This document shows positions 25,318-33,334 of a stretch of 44,796 nt of DNA, piece by piece. A program made the position numbers and the translations under genes. Source of the DNA: an uncultured Merdimonas sp. (GTDB lineage Bacteria; Bacillota; Clostridia; Lachnospirales; Lachnospiraceae). The notes under the pieces were generated by a model. The model made no database searches and was not told where the DNA came from. It was given only the letters and a program-made list of their open reading frames with translations. The stretch covers positions 1 through 44,796 of the forward strand of contig CALWAZ010000120.1 in NCBI GenBank assembly GCA_944375725.1. The letters are read 5' to 3'. Positions within the stretch are counted from its first letter, which is position 1. Each line of letters opens with the position of its first letter.

Positions 25318-25465
25318 TATGCCGCGAATCTTCCTACAGATAGTACGATAGTCTGGACATAATGAGAGTGTTATAATTTTAACAAATTTAAGGGAGCAGC
25401 AGATTTGACATCCAGGTAATTACTGATATCACTGCTGTTATGGAATGAAGGAGGAAACAGGAATT

Positions 25466-26254
25466 ATGAATTCACCAGCAGAAATTGCAAAAAACTATGT
25501 GGGAATTGGAAAAGGAAAAGTTGAGACACCGGCTCTGAAGCTGTTTATTCTGGGCATTATGGCAGGTGTCTTCATTGGAATCGGCGCCATCGCCTATCAG
25601 ACGGCTACGGCAACCATCGGAGGAAGCCTTGGAAAACTGGTCGGCGCGTGCATGTTCCCGGCAGGCCTGGCTCTGGTCCTGATTGCAGGAAGCGAGCTGT
25701 TTACCGGCAACTGCCTTCTGGTTATTCCGCTTCTGGAAAAGGAAGTAAAATTCTCCGGCGTGCTCCGCAACTGGGTGCTTGTATACCTTGGAAACTTTGC
25801 GGGAAGCATTATTCTTGCTCTTCTGGTTGTTTTCAGCCATACACCGTCTCAGGTAGACGGAGCGCTGCTTGATACCATGATGTCTGTGGCGAATGGAAAA
25901 GTATCCTTAAGCTTCGGTGATGCCCTGCTCCGCGGAATTATCTGCAACATCTTTGTATGTCTGGCTGTATGGATGTCCTTTGCGGGCAAGACGGTAGTCA
26001 GCAAGATTGCGGGACTTTATTTCCCGATTATGATTTTCGTGCTGGGCGGCTTTGAGCATAGTGTCGCAAATATGTATTACCTGTCAGCGGGAATCTTCGC
26101 AAACTCTGTCTACGGCGTGGGCAATGCGGCTGTTAACTGGGGCGCGGCTCTGGTGAATAATCTGCTGCCGGTAACCATCGGCAATATCATCGGCGGAGCG
26201 CTGATTGGCGTTACATATTGGTTCATCTATTTAAGAGGAGCAAAGAAGAACTGA
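25466..26254 (+). CDS. Formate/nitrite transporter (FNT family)
   Basis: This 262-residue protein has six transmembrane segments and FNT features: ALKLFILGIMAGVFIGIGA near the start, GSELFTGN in the second repeat element, and the later GGFEHSVANMYY. Such channels move formate, nitrite or related monovalent anions. In an anaerobe with Wood-Ljungdahl chemistry formate is the likely substrate, but this is inference. The start at 25466 follows GGAGGAAACAGGAATT. It is monocistronic between two terminators. Confidence 0.93.
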   Translation: MNSPAEIAKNYVGIGKGKVETPALKLFILGIMAGVFIGIGAIAYQTATATIGGSLGKLVGACMFPAGLALVLIAGSELFTGNCLLVIPLLEKEVKFSGVLRNWVLVYLGNFAGSIILALLVVFSHTPSQVDGALLDTMMSVANGKVSLSFGDALLRGIICNIFVCLAVWMSFAGKTVVSKIAGLYFPIMIFVLGGFEHSVANMYYLSAGIFANSVYGVGNAAVNWGAALVNNLLPVTIGNIIGGALIGVTYWFIYLRGAKKN

Positions 26255-26289
26255 CCAGCAAAATCTGGAACTGTTCTGCTTGACGAAAG

Positions 26290-26330
26290 GCGTCCCTATG
26301 GCCTATCATGGTCATAGAGGCGCTTCTTTT
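26290..26330 (+). terminator. Intrinsic terminator after the FNT gene
   Basis: A 14-bp imperfect stem (26290-26303 with about 26310-26323) around CTATGGCC/GGTCATAG is followed by TTCTTTT. Confidence 0.8.
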
Positions 26331-26386
26331 ATACGGCGGACAGCCGGTATGATGTCAGGAGGCGCGGAAAGCGGAGGAAGAGATGT

Positions 26387-27448
26387 ATGAGTATCTTGGT
26401 GAAGGACTACGGTGTAACTAAGGATGGGCAGCAGGTGAAGCAGTACATACTGGAAAATGCCGCCGGCATGAAGGCAGTGCTGCTGAACTACGGCGCTGTG
26501 ATAGCGGAGCTCCATGTGCCCGACAGAGACGGAAACCTGAGAGATGTGGTCTGGGGATATGAGGACTTAAGCGGATACGAGGTAAATGGGCCGAATCTGG
26601 GAGCGGTGATCGGAAGAAACGCAAACAGGACCGGAGGGGCCCAGGTGAATATCTCCGGGAAAATCTATCCGCTGGAAAAGAATGAGGGAAACAATAACCT
26701 GCACAGCAGTGAGCCTGCCTATGGAAAACGTGTCTGGAAAGCTGTGATTGTAAATGACAATCAGGTGGAATTTTCCCTGTTCAGCCCGGATGGAGATCAG
26801 GGATTTCCGGGAAATGCGGAAATAAAAGTATCCTACACCTTGTCGGACGATAACGAACTGACGCTTTCCTACACAGGAAAAGCAGATCAGGATACCGTGT
26901 TTAATCTGACCAATCATTCCTATTTTAATCTGGATGGCCAGGAGTCAGAAAGTGTGCTGGATCAGATTGTGTGGATCAACGCGGATGCCTTTACCCCCAC
27001 ATCAGCGGAGCTGATACCCACCGGCGAGATTCGGAGCGTGGAGGGAACACCGCTGGACTTCCGGACTCCCACAGCCATCGGAGCCAGAATCCGGGAAGAT
27101 GATGAAACTCTGAAGGCAGGAAGAGGCTATGATTTTAATTATGTAATGAAAAATGATGGAGCGTATGCTCTCTGTGCCTATATGGTTTCGCCGGCCAGCG
27201 GAATCCGGATGGAGGTCCGCACAGATACGCCCGGCATGCAGTTCTATACATCCAATTTCCTGGAGGAAAAGGGCGGAAAGAACGGCAGAGAGTATGGCAT
27301 CTGGAGCGCGGCCTGCTTTGAGGCGCACTATTTCCCGGACGCGACGCATCATGAGAATTTCAAGAGTACGGTTGTAAAAGCCGGAGAACTCTATCACGTA
27401 AAGGCCGGATATAAGTTTTCCGTAACAGACGAGAAAAAGGAAGCCTGA
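26387..27448 (+). CDS. galM: Aldose 1-epimerase (galactose mutarotase)
   Basis: This 353-residue protein interconverts alpha and beta anomers of aldoses. The family signature residues are visible in GAVIGRNANRTGGA (substrate arginine), NLTNHSYFNLDG (catalytic His) and the C-terminal GIWSAACFEAHYFPDATHH segment containing the catalytic Glu. Length is typical. The start follows GGAGGAAGAGATGT. It is a single gene followed by a terminator. The specific sugar is not determined, so the symbol is by family. Confidence 0.93.
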   Translation: MSILVKDYGVTKDGQQVKQYILENAAGMKAVLLNYGAVIAELHVPDRDGNLRDVVWGYEDLSGYEVNGPNLGAVIGRNANRTGGAQVNISGKIYPLEKNEGNNNLHSSEPAYGKRVWKAVIVNDNQVEFSLFSPDGDQGFPGNAEIKVSYTLSDDNELTLSYTGKADQDTVFNLTNHSYFNLDGQESESVLDQIVWINADAFTPTSAELIPTGEIRSVEGTPLDFRTPTAIGARIREDDETLKAGRGYDFNYVMKNDGAYALCAYMVSPASGIRMEVRTDTPGMQFYTSNFLEEKGGKNGREYGIWSAACFEAHYFPDATHHENFKSTVVKAGELYHVKAGYKFSVTDEKKEA

Positions 27449-27513
27449 AAGAAGAAAACTGGAAAGAAAACAGGAAAGAAAGCAGGAAAAAGGAAAAGCA
27501 GAGCGTAAGAACG

Positions 27514-27557
27514 AAGTGCCGTTCCATCACTGAACAGGTGGTGGAGCGGCACTTTTT
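27514..27557 (+). terminator. Intrinsic terminator after the epimerase gene
   Basis: Stem AAGTGCCG/CGGCACTT (27514-27521 and 27547-27554) with an inner CCA-CAC/GTG-TGG extension is followed by TTT. Confidence 0.88.
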
Positions 27558-27632
27558 GACTGGCGCAGATTCTCACTCATCCGGAATTTTTACATAAGAT
27601 AATCTGAAACAAAGTATTGAAAGGAGTCTCTT

Positions 27633-27830
27633 ATGGCAGATTGTCGACAGCAGACGATGCCCGCACAGGGATGCTCCAGAGCGGCGCTGCAGAGTATGCC
27701 TCTGGCCATGGCTTATGTGCCCTGGCAGTACTGGGGCCAGCTCTATGAGCCGGAAAAAGCCCTGCAGTGCGGTACGATATTTCCTGAACTCAATAAACCA
27801 TTTCTTGGAAAGCGGGGTGCAGCCAGATGA
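27633..27830 (+). CDS. cotJA: Spore coat-associated protein CotJA
   Basis: This 65-residue protein has the CotJA signature LAMAYVPWQYWGQLYEPEKAL followed by GTIFPELNKPFLG. CotJA is part of the CotJ complex of the inner spore coat. It starts a cotJA-cotJB-cotJC operon with ribosome binding site AAAGGAG; its stop codon overlaps the cotJB start (ATGA). Expression would be mother-cell specific. Confidence 0.95.
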   Translation: MADCRQQTMPAQGCSRAALQSMPLAMAYVPWQYWGQLYEPEKALQCGTIFPELNKPFLGKRGAAR

Positions 27831-28267
27831 TGCCGAATCAGAACTGCGGCCAGTATCAGCGGACAGCGTCCTGCCAGCAGCAGGGACGCCCCGGAATGTC
27901 TTTTCAGCAGCCGGTGATGCGGCCCCGGGAAAATAGCAGTATGGCCGGTTCACAGCCCCAGGACCAGAAGCCTTCCCAGAACGGCCACGGGCACGGCGGC
28001 GGTACCGGCGGAAACTTCAGCGGCATGCCGCGCCAGCAGCTTATGAATCATGTAATGATGGCAGGCTTTGCCTGTGTAGACGCTTCCCTGTATCTGGATA
28101 CCCATCCGGATGATGAAAAAGCCCTTTCCTATTTTAAGGAAAAGAACCGCATTTATCAGGATGCTGTGGAAGAGTATTCCAAAACCTACGGTCCCCTTAC
28201 CATTGCCCACGCCCACCACTGCGGCACTTACTGGAACTGGGTAGATCAGCCGTGGCCGTGGCAGTAG
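27827..28267 (+). CDS. cotJB: Spore coat protein CotJB with long N-terminal extension
   Basis: This 146-residue protein has a CotJB domain in residues about 67-146 (LMNHVMMAGFACVDASLYLDTHP to YWNWVDQPWPWQ). The first 65 residues are an additional low-complexity stretch rich in Q, P, G, N and H; CotJB is usually about 85-90 residues. The start overlaps the cotJA stop. A start directly before the domain would be possible only at a later codon without a good ribosome binding site, so the long form is preferred. Confidence 0.9.
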   Translation: MMPNQNCGQYQRTASCQQQGRPGMSFQQPVMRPRENSSMAGSQPQDQKPSQNGHGHGGGTGGNFSGMPRQQLMNHVMMAGFACVDASLYLDTHPDDEKALSYFKEKNRIYQDAVEEYSKTYGPLTIAHAHHCGTYWNWVDQPWPWQ

Positions 28268-28287
28268 AAAGGAGGGAGTGAGAAGAT

Positions 28288-28914
28288 ATGTTTAATTATG
28301 AAAAACGACTGGAGTATCCGATTCATATAAAAGAAACCAATCCCAGGCTGGCCAAAGCAATCATTACCCAGTATGGCGGCCCCGACGGGGAACTTGGAGC
28401 GTCGATGCGGTATCTGTCTCAGAGATACACCATGCCTTATAAGGAATGTATGGCGCTGCTTACAGATATTGGAACGGAAGAGCTGGGCCACTTTGAAATG
28501 ATTGCGACCATTGTCCATCAGCTTACCCGCAACATGACCATGGAGGAGCTCAAAGCCAGCGGCTTTGATGACTATTATGTGGACCATACGCTGGGACTCT
28601 GGCCTCAGGCGGCGTCGGGAACTCCGTTTTCCGCGGCAATGTTCCAGTCTACCGGCGATCCGATTACGGATTTGAATGAGGATATGGCGGCAGAACAGAA
28701 GGCAAGAACGACTTATGATAATATTCTGCGGCTCAGCGTGGATTCCCCGGATGTGACAGATGCCATCCGGTTCCTGAGAGCAAGAGAAATCGTGCATTAC
28801 CAACGGTTTGGAGAGGCGCTGCGGATTGTTCAGGATAAGCTGAACTCCAACAATTTCTATGCCTTCAACCCGGCTTTCGATACGAACGGCGGAGCCTGCG
28901 GCTGCAGCAGGTAA
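28288..28914 (+). CDS. cotJC: Spore coat protein CotJC, manganese-catalase family
   Basis: This 208-residue protein has the ferritin-like manganese-catalase fold; likely metal-ligand motifs are the ELGHFEM segment (about residue 68-74) and the later EDMAAEQKARTTYD and REIVHYQRFGEAL segments. It ends in CGCSR, a Cys-containing tail. It may protect spores from peroxide; catalytic activity in coat homologues is not always shown. The ribosome binding site GGAGGGAG precedes it. Third gene of the cotJ operon. Confidence 0.95.
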   Translation: MFNYEKRLEYPIHIKETNPRLAKAIITQYGGPDGELGASMRYLSQRYTMPYKECMALLTDIGTEELGHFEMIATIVHQLTRNMTMEELKASGFDDYYVDHTLGLWPQAASGTPFSAAMFQSTGDPITDLNEDMAAEQKARTTYDNILRLSVDSPDVTDAIRFLRAREIVHYQRFGEALRIVQDKLNSNNFYAFNPAFDTNGGACGCSR

Positions 28915-28974
28915 ACCGGGATTTTAAGAACATCAAAATACACTGTGCCTGCGGAAGGAAAGATGTCAGGCTGG

Positions 28975-29010
28975 CGGGAGCCCTACAGCAGAAATGCGGG
29001 CTCCCGTCCT
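28975..29010 (+). terminator. Terminator after cotJC, overlapping the LysR gene end
   Basis: Arms CGGGAGCCC (28975-28983) and GGGCTCCCG (28998-29006) are followed by TCCTTTT. The stem includes the last codons of the convergent LysR gene. Confidence 0.75.
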
Positions 29011-29822
29011 TTTGGAAAACACTGATAGCAGTTGATGCGGGGAGCTTCAAAGTCAAGAAGCTCTATGGCAGCCAGGGCCCCCTTTTCCAGATAAGGCTGA
29101 ACCAGGCCGTCGGGAAGAAAGGTGCAGCCGATACCCTCCAGAAGGTAATCGATAAGCTTTGTGCTGTTGTCGATTTCAAAGCGGAACTGGTACAGAGGCG
29201 GGAAAAGCTCCCGGATGAACTGCCCTACCTCCTGAAGGGCGAAATTGCAGAACAGATAATTGAGGGAGGGAAGCTCTTCCTTTCGGACCGCCGGGCGCAG
29301 GCGGGCACCCTCGGGCGTGGTAACGAGAAGCAGACGGTCCGTCCGGAAACGGCGGCAGTGATAGCCGGATTTCTGGAGAGGCTCATAGGTGAACGCCAGG
29401 TCGAGCAGGCCGTCCTGAAGAGACTGCAGGAGGCTGACGGAATGGCTGATGACCAGATTGACGGCATAGCCGTTTTCCTCCTTCAGCATCCGAAGAAGCA
29501 CAGGGGCCAGATAACATTCATAGATCGTATTGGTGGTGCCGATGCGCAGAGGTGTCCGGGAAAAGGCTGGAGAATTCAGTTCCTGGATGGACAGATCCTC
29601 CAGATCCAGGATGCGCCTTGCGTAGTCGAGAAAGACTATGCCTTCCCGTGTCAGGGAAATGTTCTTTTTGCTTCGTACAAATAAGGGTTTTCCGACCTCC
29701 TTTTCCAGCTCCGCGATGCGGTTGGTCACCGTAGACTGGGCGATATACATGAGACGGGCTGTCTGTGTGAAGTTTTTTACATTAGCGAGAGTCAGAAAAG
29801 TTTTCAGAGTCTGAGTATCCAT
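28983..29822 (-). CDS. LysR-family transcriptional regulator, divergent from lysA
   Basis: This 279-residue protein has the LysR winged HTH (residues 1-62: DTQTLKTFLTLANVKNFTQ to LFVRSKKNISLT) and the periplasmic-binding-like effector domain (about 88-279). It is somewhat short for the family (about 300). AGGAGG lies just upstream of ATG 29822. It is divergent from a diaminopimelate decarboxylase gene across a palindromic operator, the same arrangement as lysR-lysA in E. coli. By analogy it may control lysine synthesis; sequence orthology to E. coli LysR was not tested. Confidence 0.88.
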   Translation of the reverse strand: MDTQTLKTFLTLANVKNFTQTARLMYIAQSTVTNRIAELEKEVGKPLFVRSKKNISLTREGIVFLDYARRILDLEDLSIQELNSPAFSRTPLRIGTTNTIYECYLAPVLLRMLKEENGYAVNLVISHSVSLLQSLQDGLLDLAFTYEPLQKSGYHCRRFRTDRLLLVTTPEGARLRPAVRKEELPSLNYLFCNFALQEVGQFIRELFPPLYQFRFEIDNSTKLIDYLLEGIGCTFLPDGLVQPYLEKGALAAIELLDFEAPRINCYQCFPKGREPAFLL

Positions 29823-29919
29823 GGATGCCTCCTGTTTTCAGGCGGAAAGGCAGAGTTTCCGCGGCAGTTTTTCTTCCGGAATATTTTCCGCTGTCCAGTG
29901 TTTGATAATCATAAAAATC

Positions 29920-29974
29920 GATTATTTTAATCAAAATTATTTGTTATACAAATAATAAGAAATGTGGTTATAAT
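29920..29974 (+). promoter_or_regulatory. LysR-type operator and lysA promoter
   Basis: ATTATTTG-TTATA-CAAATAAT at 29936-29956 is a perfect 8-bp inverted repeat with the T-N11-A form of LysR boxes. It is preceded by GATTATTTTAATC (29920-29932), another small inverted repeat. TATAAT lies at 29969-29974 without a good -35, so the palindrome covers the -35 region, as for activation by LysR-type proteins. Confidence 0.6.
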
Positions 29975-30079
29975 AGTCAAGGAAAAAATTCGACAAAAGG
30001 CTGCGGCCCCTTTGGAAAAGGTATGGCTGATATCCTGACCGGGCCGTAAATGTATCATACATGTAAGGAGCGAAAGATT

Positions 30080-31348
30080 ATGAAGAAAAAACCGTTTGTG
30101 ACTCTGGAACAGCTGCAGGAGATTACGAAAACCTACCCGACACCTTTTTATCTTTATGACGAAAAGGGAATTCGGGAAAACGCGAAGGCTCTGAAGGAGG
30201 CGTTTTCCTGGAATCCGGGGTATAAAGAGTATTTTGCGGTGAAGGCTACGCCCAATCCGTTTCTGATCAATATTTTAAGAGAGTATGGCTGCGGCTGCGA
30301 CTGCTCTTCCATGACAGAGCTGATGCTTTCCAATGAGCTGGGAGTCCGGGGAGAAGATATTATGTTTTCCTCCAACGATACTCCCGCGGAGGAGTTTGCC
30401 TATGCGGCGAAAATCGGAGCAATCATCAATCTGGATGATTATACGCACATTGATTTCCTGGAAAAAACCATCGGCTATATTCCAGAGACCATCAGCTGCC
30501 GTTTCAATCCCGGCGGAGTGTTCCAGATCAGCAATGACATTATGGACAATCCCGGAGACGCCAAGTATGGCATGACGACAGAGCAGCTTTTTGATGCCTA
30601 CCGGGTTCTGCAGCAGAAGGGCGCGAAGCATTTCGGCCTTCACGCGTTTCTTGCCAGCAATACGGTTACAAACGATTATTATCCCATGCTGGCAAAGGTG
30701 CTCTTTGAGCTGGCAGTGCGCCTGAAGAAGGAGACGGGAGCAGATATCCGATTTATTAATCTTTCAGGTGGAATCGGAATTCCCTACCGGCCGGATCAGG
30801 AGCCCAATGACATCCGCGTTATCGGCGAGGGAGTGCGGAAAGTGTATGAAGAGGTGCTTGTGCCTGCCGGCATGGGCGATGTGGCTATTTATACAGAGCT
30901 TGGCCGTTTCATGATGGGCCCCTATGGCTGCCTCGTGACAAAGGCGATTCATGAGAAGCATACCTATAAGGAGTACATTGGTGTGGATGCCTGCGCGGTG
31001 AACCTGATGCGTCCGGCCATGTATGGAGCATATCATCACATTACCGTTATGGGAAAAGAGGACGAGCCCTGTGACCATATCTATGATGTGACCGGCTCTC
31101 TGTGCGAAAACAATGACAAGTTTGCCATTGACCGGCAGCTTCCGAAGATTGATAAAGGAGATCTTCTGGTGATTCATGATACGGGGGCCCACGGGTATGC
31201 CATGGGCTACAATTATAACGGCAAACTGAAATCCGCGGAGCTTCTTCTGAAAGAGGATGGAAGCGTGCAGCTTATCCGCCGGGCGGAGACGCCGAAGGAT
31301 TACTTTGCGACCTTTGACTGCTTTGATATCATCAAAGGACTGGTATAG
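30080..31348 (+). CDS. lysA: Diaminopimelate decarboxylase-family PLP enzyme
   Basis: This 422-residue enzyme has an alanine racemase-like barrel with the PLP lysine in YFAVKATPNPF (K55) and the C-terminal beta domain. It contains NLSGGIGIPYRP, GRFMMGPYG, and CENNDKFAIDRQLP, where Cys and Asp contribute to the second active site. It would make lysine from meso-diaminopimelate. The family also includes decarboxylases of related amino acids. The start at 30080 follows AAGGAGCGAAAGATT. The divergent LysR gene supports the lysA assignment. Confidence 0.87.
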   Translation: MKKKPFVTLEQLQEITKTYPTPFYLYDEKGIRENAKALKEAFSWNPGYKEYFAVKATPNPFLINILREYGCGCDCSSMTELMLSNELGVRGEDIMFSSNDTPAEEFAYAAKIGAIINLDDYTHIDFLEKTIGYIPETISCRFNPGGVFQISNDIMDNPGDAKYGMTTEQLFDAYRVLQQKGAKHFGLHAFLASNTVTNDYYPMLAKVLFELAVRLKKETGADIRFINLSGGIGIPYRPDQEPNDIRVIGEGVRKVYEEVLVPAGMGDVAIYTELGRFMMGPYGCLVTKAIHEKHTYKEYIGVDACAVNLMRPAMYGAYHHITVMGKEDEPCDHIYDVTGSLCENNDKFAIDRQLPKIDKGDLLVIHDTGAHGYAMGYNYNGKLKSAELLLKEDGSVQLIRRAETPKDYFATFDCFDIIKGLV

Positions 31349-31417
31349 TACAGGCGGCAGATACAGGCGGGACTGAAAAAGGCATTGTAAAATCTTCGTA
31401 CATACTTCTGATCTGCC

Positions 31418-31447
31418 TTGACTTCCGACTTTTTCCGATGCTATAAT
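31418..31447 (+). promoter_or_regulatory. Promoter of pyruvate kinase gene
   Basis: TTGACT (31418-31423) and TATAAT (31442-31447) are 18 bp apart, about 70 bp ahead of the start. Confidence 0.7.
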
Positions 31448-31516
31448 GGGCGGGTAGTGAAGAAAGAAGAAAAAGGAAAAACTCAAAAAAGCAAAAACGA
31501 GTGGAGTGAAAATCGC

Positions 31517-33265
31517 ATGAAGATGAGAAAGACAAAAATTATCTGTACATTAGGACCTGCCTCTGACAGTGAGCAGGTGATTCGGGAACTGATGCTGGCC
31601 GGCATGAATGTGGCCAGACTGAATTTCTCCCATGGAAGCCATGAGGAGCAGAAGAAAAAAGCGGATGTAGTTAAAAAGGTGCGCGAGGAGCTGGATCTTC
31701 CGGTGGCGCTCCTGCTGGATACAAAGGGACCGGAGATCCGGACCGGAATGCTGGAAAATGGAAAGATTGAGCTGAAAAAGGGACAGAGCTTTGTTCTGAC
31801 GACAGAAGATGTCCTTGGAAATGAGGGCATGGTGTCCATTTCCTACAAGGATCTGGTGAAAGATGTAAAACCCGGAGATTCCATCTTGATCGATGACGGC
31901 CTGATTGGCATGAAGGTCAGCAAGGTGACGGATAAGGAGATTTTATGCATCGTGGAAAACGGCGGCACGGTTTCCAATAAAAAGGGAATCAATGTACCGG
32001 GCGTCAATTTGACGATGCCTTTCGTCAGCCCGAAGGATTATGAGGATATCCTTTTCGCTATCGAGGAGGGCTTTGACTATATCGCGGCCTCCTTTACAAG
32101 AACTGCGGATGATATTCTGGAGATCCGCAGAATTCTGGAAGGAAAAGGCTGCCAGCATATCAAGATTATTGCCAAGATTGAAAATATGCAGGGCGTGGAA
32201 AATCTGGATGAGATTCTCCGGGTAGCAGATGGAGTCATGGTCGCCCGTGGAGATATGGGCGTGGAGATTCCTCTGGAGGAGGTTCCGATTATTCAGAAGA
32301 AGATGATTCGGAAGGTTGTGGAGACAGGCAAGCCGGTTATCACGGCGACTCAGATGCTGGATTCCATGATCAAGAATCCCCGTCCCACCCGTGCGGAGAC
32401 TACTGACGTGGCAAATGCCATCTATCAGGGTACAAGCGCGATCATGCTTTCCGGCGAGACGGCGAACGGCCAGTATCCGGTAGAAGCGCTGAAGACAATG
32501 GTGAAGATTGCGGTTCGTACCGAAGCAGATATTGATTATGACGCGCGTTTCAAGAGACGGACCATTATGGACCGCCCGGACATTACCAACGCGGTATCCC
32601 ATGCGACCTGTACGACAGCGGTTGATCTGCAGGCGGCCGCTATTATTACAGTAACCAAGTCCGGAAGGACCGTGGGTATGGTATCCAAGCATCATCCGGG
32701 CTGCCAGATTATCGGCTGCTGCATGGATGATTACGTATGCCGCCAGCTGAATCTCTACTGGGGCGTACAGCCGCTTCTTCTTGACAAGGAAGAGGACGCG
32801 GAGACACTGTTCAGACGCGCGGTGGAGGCTGCGGAGAAAGCAGGCCTTGTATCCAGAGGAGACCTGACTGTTCTGACAGCAGGCGTGCCTCTTGGCGTGA
32901 CCGGAACCACAAACCTGATCAAGGTTCAGGTGGCAGGAAGAATCCTGGTGACCGGAACCGGTATTACCAAGAAGAAAGTCTGCGGTTCTCTGTGCGTGGC
33001 TAAGGACGCGGAGCAGCTGAAGAAAAATTTCCGGGCAGGAGATGTAATCGTGGCTCCCGCTACCAGCAATGAAATGCTGGAGCAGATGAAGTCGGCGTCC
33101 GGCCTCGTGGTGGAGCAGAAGGGAGACAATTCCCATGCGGCTATCGTAGGTCTGACTCTTGATATTCCGGTAATCGTGGGCGCTGCCAATGCCACGGAAA
33201 TCTTAAAGAGCGGAGCTGTGGTGATGGTGGACGCAGAGACAGGAACCGTATCCAGCAACAGCTGA
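31517..33265 (+). CDS. pyk: Pyruvate kinase with C-terminal PEP-utilising mobile domain
   Basis: This 582-residue glycolytic enzyme transfers phosphate from PEP to ADP. The barrel opens with TKIICTLGPASDS, and the active-site segment KIENMQGVENLDEIL and MVARGDMGVEIP are intact, as is MLDSMIKNPRPTRAE. Residues about 485-582 form the extra PEP-utilising-enzyme-type domain found in Bacillus and relatives (NSHAAIVGLTLDIPVIVG). The start at 31517 follows GTGGAG; the longer open frame has no support. A clear promoter precedes it. Confidence 0.97.
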   Translation: MKMRKTKIICTLGPASDSEQVIRELMLAGMNVARLNFSHGSHEEQKKKADVVKKVREELDLPVALLLDTKGPEIRTGMLENGKIELKKGQSFVLTTEDVLGNEGMVSISYKDLVKDVKPGDSILIDDGLIGMKVSKVTDKEILCIVENGGTVSNKKGINVPGVNLTMPFVSPKDYEDILFAIEEGFDYIAASFTRTADDILEIRRILEGKGCQHIKIIAKIENMQGVENLDEILRVADGVMVARGDMGVEIPLEEVPIIQKKMIRKVVETGKPVITATQMLDSMIKNPRPTRAETTDVANAIYQGTSAIMLSGETANGQYPVEALKTMVKIAVRTEADIDYDARFKRRTIMDRPDITNAVSHATCTTAVDLQAAAIITVTKSGRTVGMVSKHHPGCQIIGCCMDDYVCRQLNLYWGVQPLLLDKEEDAETLFRRAVEAAEKAGLVSRGDLTVLTAGVPLGVTGTTNLIKVQVAGRILVTGTGITKKKVCGSLCVAKDAEQLKKNFRAGDVIVAPATSNEMLEQMKSASGLVVEQKGDNSHAAIVGLTLDIPVIVGAANATEILKSGAVVMVDAETGTVSSNS

Positions 33266-33334
33266 TGACGGCAGCGGCCGGAGTTTTATCGAATTTAAAG
33301 GACAGGATACGGCAGTAAAGAGGAAGGAAATTTC

